43,753 nucleotides of DNA. Origin: a virus. The notes under the pieces are model-generated. The model was not told the origin of the DNA. It did not search any database and was given only the letters and a program-made list of their open reading frames with translations. The stretch spans positions 1-43,753 of the IMG/VR virus record IMGVR_UViG_3300024255_000051; one strand, given 5' to 3'. The number at the start of each line of letters is the position of its first letter. Position 1 is the first letter of the stretch. A program made the position numbers and the translations under genes. Below are positions 30,649 through 38,765 of this stretch, in pieces.

Positions 30649-32414
30649 TGCAATATTTTTATGACGGCCAAGTAAGACGATATGTAACACAAATAGTACG
30701 AGCATTTAGTAATTTTAGCTACAAAGACGGTGATGGAGATCTAAGACAGGTACCTGTAACTTATGGAGATCTTACAAGACAAGTTGCTAGTATTATGAAA
30801 GACAACAGTGAAAATAAGATACCTAGTGCTCCACGTATGGCTGTATATATTACTGGCTTAGAAATGGACAGAAGTCGAACAAGTGATAGTAGTTTTGTAA
30901 GTAAAGTTAATTTACGTGAAAAAAAGTTTGACGAAGCTACTAGTTCATATTTGCAAGAACAAGCTAAAGGTTATACTGTAGAACGATTGCATCCTAGTCC
31001 ATTTACATTAAGCGTAAATGTAGATTTATGGAGCACCAGCACAGATCAAAAATTACAATTATTAGAACAAATATTAATGTTGTTTAATCCTAGTTTAGAA
31101 TTTCAAACAAATGATAATTATGTTGACTGGACAAGTTTAACCACATTGTTTATGGAAAACATAGAATTTAGTTCAAGAACAGTGCCGGTTGGAACTGAAA
31201 GCGAAATTGATATTTGCACTATGGGCTTTACTACTCCAATTTATATTTCGCCTCCAACAAAAGTTAAAAAACTAGGTATTATTACAAAAATAATTACCGG
31301 TATTGTTAACAGCGATACAGGAGATTTAGAATTAGACGGCTTTACACCTGATCCTGATAGCGAAGCTGCATTAACACCAGAAGGGTTACTTCCTGGGCAA
31401 TCAACAGGCAGCACTGGTTTAGGAACAACTTTAAACCCAGTCATTAACAGCTACAGAAATTATGGTGTAAACATAAACGACGAAATAGCATTGTTAGCAA
31501 CTAATAAATTATTGCATCTACCTGATGTTCACTGGTTCGATGTTATAGAAGCAGAACTACCTTCTCAATACGAACCAGGTATAACTCAAATAGAGCTTAG
31601 AAGAAGTTATTTTACTACAAATGTAAGAGGTACAATAACCGTAAATAACAATAACACAACAGAACTGTTAATTAATTATGACGAAGATACTTTGCCTAGC
31701 AACACACTAATTGAAGGTCCAGCGAGAAATGCAGCACAGTATGGAACCATTGATTATATAATAAACCCAAGGACATTTAATCCTACTAGTGTTAAGGTGC
31801 CCGGTGTAAGAATTTTAGTTTTAGATGCTATTGGTAATGCTACTTCACGTAATGTTGTTATTAGCGGAACTACTAACAGAATTGATACATATGTAGATTA
31901 TTATATCAATGAAATAACTAAACCTAGTAATGTTAATAGTGGCACAGCATTTCCAGGATCTCCAAATGTAGGAGATTTATTTTACAGAACTGATGAAGAA
32001 AAGTTATATTTTTATCAACAATCTTGGTGGCTTGCAGATAAAGTTACTAGTGCAGAAGTTACAGTTAACGGTGAAACTGTTGGTGCAACAATAGAAAACA
32101 TAGGAGAACAAGTTTCTTTAATTTTAGCAAGTAACATATCTCCTGATGATAAAGTACAATATACTCTGCATTACAACGACGACGGTGCCGATGCTTGGAA
32201 AAATTCTGATAACACAGATTTCTTTGCTGATCAAAATGATATTGTAGAATGGACAGGATCAAAATGGACAATTGTGTATGATGCAAGTGAATACACTACA
32301 CCTGTTTTTACAACCAATTTAACAACTGGAGTACAATACGTATATAGTGATAACATGTGGGTAGAAAGTATTGACGGTTACTATCCAAAAGGTACATGGA
32401 GTATCCTTTTATAA
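30648..32414 (+). CDS. 15: Tail terminator/sheath stabiliser gp15-like, extended
   Basis: 588 residues (T4 gp15 272). The first 210 residues align by eye with T4 gp15: FYDGQVRRYVTQIVRAFSNF, RQVPVTYGDLTRQVASIM, PRMAVYITGLEMDRSRT, LHPSPFTLSVNVDLWSTSTDQKLQLLEQILMLFNPSLEFQ and TMGFTTPIYISPP. gp15 caps the tail and binds the neck. The C-terminal 370 residues are extra beta-rich matter, including GDLFYRTDEEKLYFYQQSWWLAD. The ATG overlaps the gene 14 stop. Identity good, function of the extension unknown. Confidence 0.85.
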   Translation: MQYFYDGQVRRYVTQIVRAFSNFSYKDGDGDLRQVPVTYGDLTRQVASIMKDNSENKIPSAPRMAVYITGLEMDRSRTSDSSFVSKVNLREKKFDEATSSYLQEQAKGYTVERLHPSPFTLSVNVDLWSTSTDQKLQLLEQILMLFNPSLEFQTNDNYVDWTSLTTLFMENIEFSSRTVPVGTESEIDICTMGFTTPIYISPPTKVKKLGIITKIITGIVNSDTGDLELDGFTPDPDSEAALTPEGLLPGQSTGSTGLGTTLNPVINSYRNYGVNINDEIALLATNKLLHLPDVHWFDVIEAELPSQYEPGITQIELRRSYFTTNVRGTITVNNNNTTELLINYDEDTLPSNTLIEGPARNAAQYGTIDYIINPRTFNPTSVKVPGVRILVLDAIGNATSRNVVISGTTNRIDTYVDYYINEITKPSNVNSGTAFPGSPNVGDLFYRTDEEKLYFYQQSWWLADKVTSAEVTVNGETVGATIENIGEQVSLILASNISPDDKVQYTLHYNDDGADAWKNSDNTDFFADQNDIVEWTGSKWTIVYDASEYTTPVFTTNLTTGVQYVYSDNMWVESIDGYYPKGTWSILL

Positions 32415-32422
32415 TATAAGTA
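32415..32422 (+). promoter_or_regulatory. Late promoter TATAAGTA, leaderless spacing
   Basis: Octamer right after the gene 15 stop, then TTTTT and the Nudix ATG at 32428 (five-base gap). This also decides the Nudix start. Confidence 0.65.
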
Positions 32423-32427
32423 TTTTT

Positions 32428-32868
32428 ATGGATAAGATAATCTGTAGCGGTGCGTTGTTTTATAGCCTAACAACAGAAAGATTTTTACTGTTATATAGAA
32501 CTAAGAAAAGCACTAACAATACTAATTGTTGGGGTTTAGTTGGCGGTAAAAACGAAGGCAGTGAAACTCCTTGGCAAGGACTACAAAGAGAAATAGAAGA
32601 AGAAATTGGATTCATTCCAGAAATTAAAAAAACAATTCCTTTAGAAAGTTTTATTAGCAGTGATAATAATTTTAGCTTCCATACGTATCTATGCTTAATC
32701 AATGAAGAATTTATACCAAGGCTAAACAAAGAACATAGTAGTTATGCTTGGTGTAGCTTTAGTCACTGGCCAAAACCTTTGCATACAGGTTTAGCAAATA
32801 CATTACGCAGTAAAACTAACAAAAATAAATTAGAAACAGTTATACAAGTTGCACATTTGATTTCTTAA
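32428..32868 (+). CDS. Nudix hydrolase
   Basis: 146 residues from the ATG at 32428; an earlier in-frame start at 32371 lies inside gene 15 and is rejected. A complete Nudix box GxxxxxExxxxxxxREUxEExGU is present as GKNEGSE then REIEEEIGF, with Glu residues for metal binding. These enzymes cleave nucleoside diphosphates linked to another moiety, such as ADP-ribose, nucleotide sugars or capped RNA ends. The end overlaps the opposing 654-residue gene by 29 bases. Substrate unknown; cleavage of a nucleotide sugar would fit the glycan theme, but that is inference. Confidence 0.9.
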   Translation: MDKIICSGALFYSLTTERFLLLYRTKKSTNNTNCWGLVGGKNEGSETPWQGLQREIEEEIGFIPEIKKTIPLESFISSDNNFSFHTYLCLINEEFIPRLNKEHSSYAWCSFSHWPKPLHTGLANTLRSKTNKNKLETVIQVAHLIS

Positions 32869-34804
32869 ATTCTTTTTCAAGCCAATCAAAATCATTTATT
32901 CTACGCAAATCTTCAGGGGAATCGGCATACTTTTCACCGTAGTTTTTGCCGTGAATAGCCCCTGCAATTGCGTATTCTCCAAATGGCTTATCTGCACCTC
33001 GAGTACACCATGCTTCTAGTCTAAAATTCGTTTCGTCTTCTTTTTGCCTATGTATTGTTTTACTTGCTAACTTTACACATTCTCTAAAGCCACTACGCCA
33101 TGCACTAAACGGATCTGTGTTAAAGGCAGTAGTATTACTCATTACTTCTATTCCTTTGAACTTGTTACTAATACTAGTAGTCATATCACTGCTATACACA
33201 TCCATATTTTTTGTAAGACGTGTTGGTAATAGTTTTACACCACCATATCCGTAGACTAAGTTGTTAATTGGATTGTAACTACGCCAAACATGCACAGTGT
33301 TTTTACCATCAATATCATAATGCGCAATTTGATAATCAAAGTTAAAATTATCTATTATATTTGCATCGCCGTCTACTACCCAAAACATTTCAGTCTCTGC
33401 TGCTTTTGCAGCCATAATATGTGCTTGATGAATACCTTTAATACCGTGTACACGATGTATTACTCTATCAGGAAATTGTTCTACAAGTTTTTTAAAATTT
33501 TCATCTGCATTAGGTTCGTTATAACTTATAAACACTATATCATACAGAGACGGTGTTGTTGCTTGTATGTCGTGTTCTTTTTTATTTGCAAAAAATCTAT
33601 ATTCAAATTCTTTTCTGCTTATTCTTAAATTTTTACTAATTAAAGCTAGGCCATCATAGTACATATTATTTTTAAAAATGTGATGTATATTTCTATTAAA
33701 AGAATCGTGATGACTTATGTAAAAATCAAAGTTAAAATCATCTTTAATGTTTAAATCAGAATAAACCATCCAGAACATATCTTCTTCTATTTCGTTACAA
33801 GCATTCATATAATCTTTATAAGAATGTACTGCCCATTTTTTAAAACTTTTTGGATAACTTGCTACTATGTCTAGTTCATTTTTTGATACATAAAATCTGT
33901 GTTCTATTTCTTTTTTAGAAACTTTTTTATCACGGGGTAATAATACTATACCGTCTCTGTGTTTGCCATTTAGAAATACTTGTACAACATTCTTATTTTG
34001 ATAAGATACATGATAATCAAAATTGAAATCTTCTGCAACTTCTACGTCACTTGGAATAGCCCAGAACATTTCTGTCTGACAATGTTCTAAAGCATTTTCA
34101 TAATCGCTATAACTATCTACTTTAAATTTTTCATAAGGTACCGGATCGCTTGCAATGACTTTTATTTGTTTTTTGTTTGCATAAAATCTATAATCTAATT
34201 CTCTCTTGTTAAAATTATAATTCTTTGGAATCAAACAAACGCCATCCATCATATCACTACTACCGTTACCAAAGACGTGTATATTATCTATACTCCAGTA
34301 ATCAGGCTTGTAGTTAAATTTAAATGTATCTCTAACAATTACATTATTAGGCACAGCCCAAAATAGATCTGTAGTAGATTTTTCTTGTGCTTCTAAAATG
34401 TCTTCAGGGGAGTTAATATAAAAATAATCAAATTTATCTTTGCTATTATATATGTCATAAAAACATGCAATATAATCTGATTTTACTGTTTTGTAATCGC
34501 CTTCTTTTGTTGGCACTAGTCTAACTGTGTCGTATGATCTAACTTTTTTACTATCTTTGTATACCTGAGGGAAAGCATGTATAGCAGGCTCTTGCCCTAT
34601 TGCAGGTTTATAATACCAAGGAAAACTTTGTAATACTTCTACACTTGGATCAACTAGCCAAACGTATTCTTCACTGCCTTCCCATTCGTAAATTTCTTCA
34701 TCACTGTGGACAACAGGAAATTGTGTTAGGATATGATTTTTTAAATAGTCTTGTCCATTATGTAGATGTTGACCAAATAATTCAAACTTATCAAATACGT
34801 TCAT
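32840..34804 (-). CDS. Five-unit glycosyltransferase-like repeat protein
   Basis: 654 residues built of units of about 98-130 residues. Each has an anchor: EEYVWLVDPSV (45), DLFWAVPNNV (146), EMFWAIPSDV (245), DMFWMVYSDL (342) and EMFWVVDGDA (472), followed by FNFDY-like strands and, in units 2-4, KKEx(E/D)YRFYxxKxExxIxA. Only the last unit keeps an aspartate pair (VVDGDAN), the DxD spot of GT-A transferases. After it, KLLPTRL and TTAFNTDPFSAWRSGFRECVKLASK look catalytic-domain-like. So one active unit may be preceded by four that lost the motif. Coupled to the 203-residue glycosyltransferase by a 14-base overlap. Exact reaction unknown. Confidence 0.7.
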   Translation of the reverse strand: MNVFDKFELFGQHLHNGQDYLKNHILTQFPVVHSDEEIYEWEGSEEYVWLVDPSVEVLQSFPWYYKPAIGQEPAIHAFPQVYKDSKKVRSYDTVRLVPTKEGDYKTVKSDYIACFYDIYNSKDKFDYFYINSPEDILEAQEKSTTDLFWAVPNNVIVRDTFKFNYKPDYWSIDNIHVFGNGSSDMMDGVCLIPKNYNFNKRELDYRFYANKKQIKVIASDPVPYEKFKVDSYSDYENALEHCQTEMFWAIPSDVEVAEDFNFDYHVSYQNKNVVQVFLNGKHRDGIVLLPRDKKVSKKEIEHRFYVSKNELDIVASYPKSFKKWAVHSYKDYMNACNEIEEDMFWMVYSDLNIKDDFNFDFYISHHDSFNRNIHHIFKNNMYYDGLALISKNLRISRKEFEYRFFANKKEHDIQATTPSLYDIVFISYNEPNADENFKKLVEQFPDRVIHRVHGIKGIHQAHIMAAKAAETEMFWVVDGDANIIDNFNFDYQIAHYDIDGKNTVHVWRSYNPINNLVYGYGGVKLLPTRLTKNMDVYSSDMTTSISNKFKGIEVMSNTTAFNTDPFSAWRSGFRECVKLASKTIHRQKEDETNFRLEAWCTRGADKPFGEYAIAGAIHGKNYGEKYADSPEDLRRINDFDWLEKEFKKSNVQLV

Positions 34805-35402
34805 GATTATTCTCTAATGTAAATGCTTTAGTACCTATGTGCGCTAACATTTTGCTAGTATCGCAATCGACAAAAACTTTGTAGCCATTGTCTCTTGCTA
34901 ATTTACAAAACCAAATATCTTCGCCTGCAAAATTATCTATATCTTCATTATATTGGTGATTAAACCAAGGCTTGGGCAATTGCTTGTATACATCAGTTTT
35001 TACAAGCATACAACCCATACCAACTGCATACACTTCATGAAGCCCTCTTGTTTTCCTAAGTCTGGTAGGCGGATTATCAAAGTCAACAAAGGCTACTGTA
35101 TTGTAAGGTTTGTATCTAGTGCTATAGGTACACGCAGCAATGTCTTTATTATGAGACAACAACTTTTTAATTATAGTAGGAGGAATATGCATATCACTAT
35201 CCATCCAAAGTATATAATCAGCACCCACGTCTAATGCTTCATTAACCAACGCATTCCTACTGTTTGCAATTACAGTTCCTAAGACAAAATGCAACGAAAA
35301 GTCAATATTCTGTTTTGTAAGATATGAGGTAAGGTTTGCTAGAGCACGAGCAAAAACAGTATGCACCGTGTCTCTAGCAGGAATGCAAAGAGCAAGTTTC
35401 AT
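34791..35402 (-). CDS. Small GT-A (GT2-like) glycosyltransferase
   Basis: 203 residues. ALCIPARDTVHTVFARALANL is the first strand-helix, VIANSRNALVNEALDVGADYILWMDSDMHIPPTI the nucleotide-sugar region with DSD, and AGEDIWFCKLARDNGYKVFVD the ED acceptor-side motif: the full GT2 outline in minimum length. It overlaps the five-unit protein downstream by 14 bases and follows the 124-residue gene by five. It may modify the tail fibres encoded next door or a host glycan; the position among fibre genes makes the first worth testing. Confidence 0.85.
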   Translation of the reverse strand: MKLALCIPARDTVHTVFARALANLTSYLTKQNIDFSLHFVLGTVIANSRNALVNEALDVGADYILWMDSDMHIPPTIIKKLLSHNKDIAACTYSTRYKPYNTVAFVDFDNPPTRLRKTRGLHEVYAVGMGCMLVKTDVYKQLPKPWFNHQYNEDIDNFAGEDIWFCKLARDNGYKVFVDCDTSKMLAHIGTKAFTLENNHERI

Positions 35403-35407
35403 TTTAC

Positions 35408-35782
35408 TTAAAGTGTCTGTGGTACTGATTCTGTAGCGAATTCTTTTTCTGCTGCTACTGTAGAATTGTTAATGTCACGAGCTGTTGCAGTACAAACTTT
35501 TACTGCTTCAGAAAAATCTTCTGCTGGTAATGCACTTGCACTTAGCATATGATCTGGTTGCACTTTACCAATAGTAATTAAGTCAGCGCCCATTAAGCGA
35601 CCATAAATTTGTATCCAATGATAACGATCGTCATCATCTGGTATATCCATTGAAGCTATAGTTTCTTTTACTTGTGTTGTTAAATCTGCATCTAAAACAA
35701 GTTGATCAAGAACTGCAAGTTTTCTTGCTTTTGTATATTGTTGTGCCAAGTCTACGTTTAAGATTTCGTAAAGCGTTTTCAT
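35408..35782 (-). CDS. Unknown small protein of the tail-fibre cluster
   Basis: 124 residues, mostly helical, acidic; KTLYEILNVDLAQQYTKARKLAVLDQLVLDADLTTQVKETIASMDIPDDDDRYHWIQIYGRLMGADLITIGK. I do not recognise it. AGGAGTAACT precedes the ATG. It lies between a tiny virion-type protein and a glycosyltransferase. A fibre assembly chaperone is possible from size and place only. Confidence 0.7.
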   Translation of the reverse strand: MKTLYEILNVDLAQQYTKARKLAVLDQLVLDADLTTQVKETIASMDIPDDDDRYHWIQIYGRLMGADLITIGKVQPDHMLSASALPAEDFSEAVKVCTATARDINNSTVAAEKEFATESVPQTL

Positions 35783-35793
35783 AGTTACTCCTA

Positions 35794-35967
35794 TTATGTT
35801 GAAGGTGTGTAATATCCACCAAATGATTCACTAAGAAAAATCTGTCCTGATGATATTCCAATGAATGCTCCAAGCGTTGCACGTAATAATATAGGAGTCG
35901 TACTACTACCAAAGTAGTTGCGAACTTGACTCATTGTAATTGTACTGCCTGTTGCGGGTAACGCCAT
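35794..35967 (-). CDS. 57-residue virion-type protein
   Basis: A short gene starting ALPATGSTITMSQVRNYFG and ending SESFGGYYTPST. It matches the style of small marine-phage virion proteins with the ISMSQVNxELG motif that occur near tail fibres. AAGGAATACAG is the ribosome site. A TTGACC-17-TAGTAT promoter-like element stands 21 bases upstream of the ATG. No known biochemical function. Confidence 0.75.
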   Translation of the reverse strand: MALPATGSTITMSQVRNYFGSSTTPILLRATLGAFIGISSGQIFLSESFGGYYTPST

Positions 35968-35988
35968 CTGTATTCCTTAGTTCAACTT

Positions 35989-36017
35989 ATACTAACATAA
36001 TATATATCATAGGTCAA
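35989..36017 (-). promoter_or_regulatory. Possible sigma70-type promoter of the 57-residue gene
   Basis: TTGACC (36012-36017) and TAGTAT (35989-35994), read leftwards, at 17 bases. The -10 is the same as that of gene 32. A TATAAG that overlaps the -10 could instead be a late element. It overlaps the stop of the S74 gene. Confidence 0.4.
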
Positions 36018-36691
36018 CTGTTTTTTAAGTCATTTACGATTTCAGTTAATTTTTCAATTTGCGTCTGCTGTTCTTTAATTGCTTCGATTAGCAGTGGAAC
36101 AAGTTTGTCATACTTAACTGTTAGATATTGTGAATCAACTGGAGCAGGGCCAACAACTTCAGGTAATACTGCTTTAACTTCTTGAGCACTTACCCCTGTT
36201 TGTCTATTAGGATTATCATACCCTAAACTTCTAGCAACATTATTTTCAGTGTATAGATATCCGTTTAGTTTTTTAACTTTGTCAAGTGCATCTGGTATTG
36301 TACCTTCAAAATCTTTTAAACGTTCATCTGAATAGTATGCTGTAACTTCGCCTGTAGCAGTAAAGTTACCAGTGACTTGCATTTTAGCAGCACCGTTGTC
36401 ACTTGTACTACCTACAAGAACGTTACCGCCAAATGGTGCTAATTTCAACAAACCATTGTCTTCAACTTCAATGCTCGGAACACCTGATACATCGTTAACA
36501 CTAAAAATAGTGCCTGTAAGACTAGGTGTAATACTGAACAGTTGTCCAGCACTGCTTTCCCAACTTAGACTGTTGTCATCTAGTACGTTTTGTGTAATAG
36601 GATTGTTATCAAATCCTGTATACACAATACTAGGCAGACCTGCTGCATCTCGTTGTGGTGTAATTGTAATATTTTTATCACTGTTTGCCAT
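36014..36691 (-). CDS. Tail-fibre protein with C-terminal S74 intramolecular chaperone
   Basis: 225 residues. Residues about 115-225 are a Peptidase_S74 domain: YYSDERLKDFEGTIPDALDKVKKLNGYLY starts with the Ser-Asp of the self-cleavage site, then GVSAQEVKAVLPEVV and YLTVKYDKLVPLLIEAIKEQQTQIEKL, the trimeric coiled coil. It assists trimer folding and then cuts itself off. The N-terminal part is a short beta-rich fibre piece (NITITPQRD..., SITPSLTGTIFSVNDVSGVPSIEV, FTATGEVTAYYSD). It has its own late promoter 23 bases upstream and an AGGAAA ribosome site. Confidence 0.9.
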   Translation of the reverse strand: MANSDKNITITPQRDAAGLPSIVYTGFDNNPITQNVLDDNSLSWESSAGQLFSITPSLTGTIFSVNDVSGVPSIEVEDNGLLKLAPFGGNVLVGSTSDNGAAKMQVTGNFTATGEVTAYYSDERLKDFEGTIPDALDKVKKLNGYLYTENNVARSLGYDNPNRQTGVSAQEVKAVLPEVVGPAPVDSQYLTVKYDKLVPLLIEAIKEQQTQIEKLTEIVNDLKNS

Positions 36692-36714
36692 TTGCGTTTC
36701 CTAATATCTACGTG

Positions 36715-36722
36715 TATTTATC
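36715..36722 (-). promoter_or_regulatory. Late promoter GATAAATA, with leader
   Basis: Octamer read leftwards, 23 bases before the ATG at 36691, with TAGGAAA between. It separates the S74 gene from the lectin cassette. Confidence 0.75.
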
Positions 36723-36750
36723 TGTTTGTTATTTCTAAACACTATTCAGA

Positions 36751-37449
36751 TTATTCTATTCCAAACCTTCCTCTTAGTGCTATAGTATTTTGCTTTACTT
36801 CTTCCAACGACACAGCTCTATTATAAATTATTAGATAATTTAAATTTGCAATATCAGTAGGGTATCCTGGAAATAAATTTATATTACTTGATCCTGTTTG
36901 TTTTGGAAAAGAAACTGTACTAGACGCAACTAAATTACCGTTTACAAAAGATTGCGCAGATGAACCGTTTTTTATTACTCCTACTAAAAACCAAGTGTTT
37001 AATGGAAAGTCTCCTCCTGAATTTGTAGGTCCAAAATCTGCACCAGTATTACTTGGATTATATCTCCAGTGTAATCTTCTGTTGCTAGGAAATCTCCATA
37101 CACCTGGACTTCTGTCTCCGCTGGATCCAGTGTGTTCAAAAATTTTATTCCAAGATCCAGTCCAAGCTTCAGGATACGTTGCTGTACTGTTAAATCTTAC
37201 TCGATAAAATATAGAATGAAAGTCTGTGTTTAATATATCTCCGACTGTTGCGGCTGGACAACTCCACGTCGCTCCGGATCTTATTCCATTTGTTGAATCT
37301 ATAAAACTTGCATTACCAGTAAAATTTCTTCCATTTCCACTTAGATCAAACCACGTATTTCCATTGCCTGGGTAGCTTTTTTGATTTGCTGAATCTAGGG
37401 ATAACACTACTCCATTATTAACAATTTTTGGTCCATACCCTATTCCCAT
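36751..37449 (-). CDS. LamG-like lectin-fold adhesin 5
   Basis: 232 residues from the ATG at 37449, chosen because GGAGAAATAAC precedes it; an in-frame GTG at 37497 has no ribosome site. GPKIVNNGVVLSLDSANQKSYPGNGNTWFDLSGNGRNFTGN is the entry of a concanavalin/LamG-type jelly roll, and AQSFVNGNLVASSTVSFPKQ with NYLIIYNRAVSLEEVKQNTIALRGRFGI its end. No transmembrane part. It closes the cassette of five paralogues; no ATG follows its terminal motif. Confidence 0.82.
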   Translation of the reverse strand: MGIGYGPKIVNNGVVLSLDSANQKSYPGNGNTWFDLSGNGRNFTGNASFIDSTNGIRSGATWSCPAATVGDILNTDFHSIFYRVRFNSTATYPEAWTGSWNKIFEHTGSSGDRSPGVWRFPSNRRLHWRYNPSNTGADFGPTNSGGDFPLNTWFLVGVIKNGSSAQSFVNGNLVASSTVSFPKQTGSSNINLFPGYPTDIANLNYLIIYNRAVSLEEVKQNTIALRGRFGIE

Positions 37450-37481
37450 GTTATTTCTCCATAATCTAAAAACATATTCTC

Positions 37482-37514
37482 TTACACTCTGATGCACAGT
37501 TTGAATTTCTGCAT
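37482..37514 (-). other. Ten-codon minicistron between adhesins 4 and 5
   Basis: An ATG directly after the adhesin 4 stop (TAGATG) opens ten codons (MQKFKLCIRV) and ends at TAA. It stands where the next cassette gene's start would be, at the right distance from a GAGG site in the end of adhesin 4. It may be the scar of a lost or swapped gene; translation is unproven. Confidence 0.45.
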
Positions 37515-38765
37515 CTAGATTCCAAACCTCGCTTTATCAAGTCTAAATGCATTTTTAATCTGTTCAGCTGTTAATGCTGTTTTGTATATGTTGCATTTAG
37601 CAAGTTTTCCGTTGTACTGATAGCCGCCGGCGCCGCCGTATTGTCCTATCCAAACTTGATTGTTATTGGTTGGAATAGTTCCGCTAATATTTCTTGTTGC
37701 TGTTTCTACACCGTTTATATAAGTTCTTTTTGTTACTCCGTCGTATGTAGCAACTACGTGAAACCAGTCGCTGGTGTTTAAATAACTTGCTGTTGTTGTA
37801 TATAAACTATCGTATGTTCCTAAATTAGTAAAGAAAGTTCTGTGAACAATATTTCCACCTTCTTGAAACAAACTGTATTGAGTGTTTACTTGACCTTTTT
37901 CAAACCAAAAACCATTTTGACTAAGAGCATTAGTTTTAACCCAGACTTCGATAGTATAGTTTTGGTTATTTAATTGTTCGTTTGCACCAGCCATTACCCA
38001 ATAATCTGTAGCAGCAGTAAAGGACCAACACCCGCCACCGTCAGTATCTTCTAAAGGCCTATCGTTATTAGAACTTGCACCAAAGTAATTTCCAGTAACC
38101 ATGTCAAACATACGATTATGGTTAGGGTAAACACGATAGGAATACGAGCCGCCTCTGCCGCCAACGGTTTCTTTATCAAAATCATTAGATCCTGCACTGG
38201 TCCCGAGTGTAAATCTTGGATTTTTATAATAAAGTGTACCGCTGCTGGCTAGATAGCTACTACTACATGCACCCGGATATAACAAAGGACGTGCAAAGGC
38301 AATACTGTTATTATTGCCTCCAAAACTTACAGTTTGCCATTTTCCCTTTATACTATTAGTAGCAACACTACCGCCAACTGTTCTTTCTATATTTGCTAGA
38401 AAATTTACAGTGGGAAAATTATTAGCGTCAGTTGTTACAAAATAATCAAATGCAAATGTCCAATTTCCAGTTCCTATGTTGATGTCCCAACCTTTGTAGT
38501 GACATCCTGTTGCGCCTAAAGTATATCCATAAACGATATCTGTACCTGTAACTTCATACCCGCCTATAGTTGTACCAATTGGAACACGAAAAAAATTGCC
38601 AGTACCGTCAACTGCCATGTTACCACTAGTTTGTGTAGTGCCAGGTACTCCCCAGTCTGGACACAAATATAAATTTCTACTCTGACATTTGTCGTTGGCA
38701 GCATCGACACTCATTACAAGATTTCCTGAACCACCTGGCAACTTTCTTCCCATATTAGTAGACAT
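37515..38765 (-). CDS. LamG-like lectin-fold adhesin 4
   Basis: 416 residues. GSGNLVMSVDAANDKCQSRNLY at the entry, a central galactose-binding-like jelly roll (WDINIGTGNWTFAFDYFVTTD, GKWQTVSFGG), then a LamG domain (NYTIEVWVKTNALSQNGFWFEKGQVN, WFHVVATYDGVTKRTYINGVETATRN) and the common terminus CNIYKTALTAEQIKNAFRLDKARFGI. Two glycan-binding-type domains in one chain. Start overlaps the previous stop (TAATG). Confidence 0.85.
   Translation of the reverse strand: MSTNMGRKLPGGSGNLVMSVDAANDKCQSRNLYLCPDWGVPGTTQTSGNMAVDGTGNFFRVPIGTTIGGYEVTGTDIVYGYTLGATGCHYKGWDINIGTGNWTFAFDYFVTTDANNFPTVNFLANIERTVGGSVATNSIKGKWQTVSFGGNNNSIAFARPLLYPGACSSSYLASSGTLYYKNPRFTLGTSAGSNDFDKETVGGRGGSYSYRVYPNHNRMFDMVTGNYFGASSNNDRPLEDTDGGGCWSFTAATDYWVMAGANEQLNNQNYTIEVWVKTNALSQNGFWFEKGQVNTQYSLFQEGGNIVHRTFFTNLGTYDSLYTTTASYLNTSDWFHVVATYDGVTKRTYINGVETATRNISGTIPTNNNQVWIGQYGGAGGYQYNGKLAKCNIYKTALTAEQIKNAFRLDKARFGI

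Noticed and set aside
32371-32427. Upstream in-frame start for the Nudix gene
   Set aside because: It lies within the end of gene 15, adds residues unlike a Nudix N-terminus, and the late octamer is placed for the ATG at 32428.
33290-33628. Plus-strand frame rich in Ile, Tyr, Cys resembling a membrane protein
   Set aside because: It is antisense to the repeat units of the 654-residue protein, whose repeats prove the minus-strand frame.
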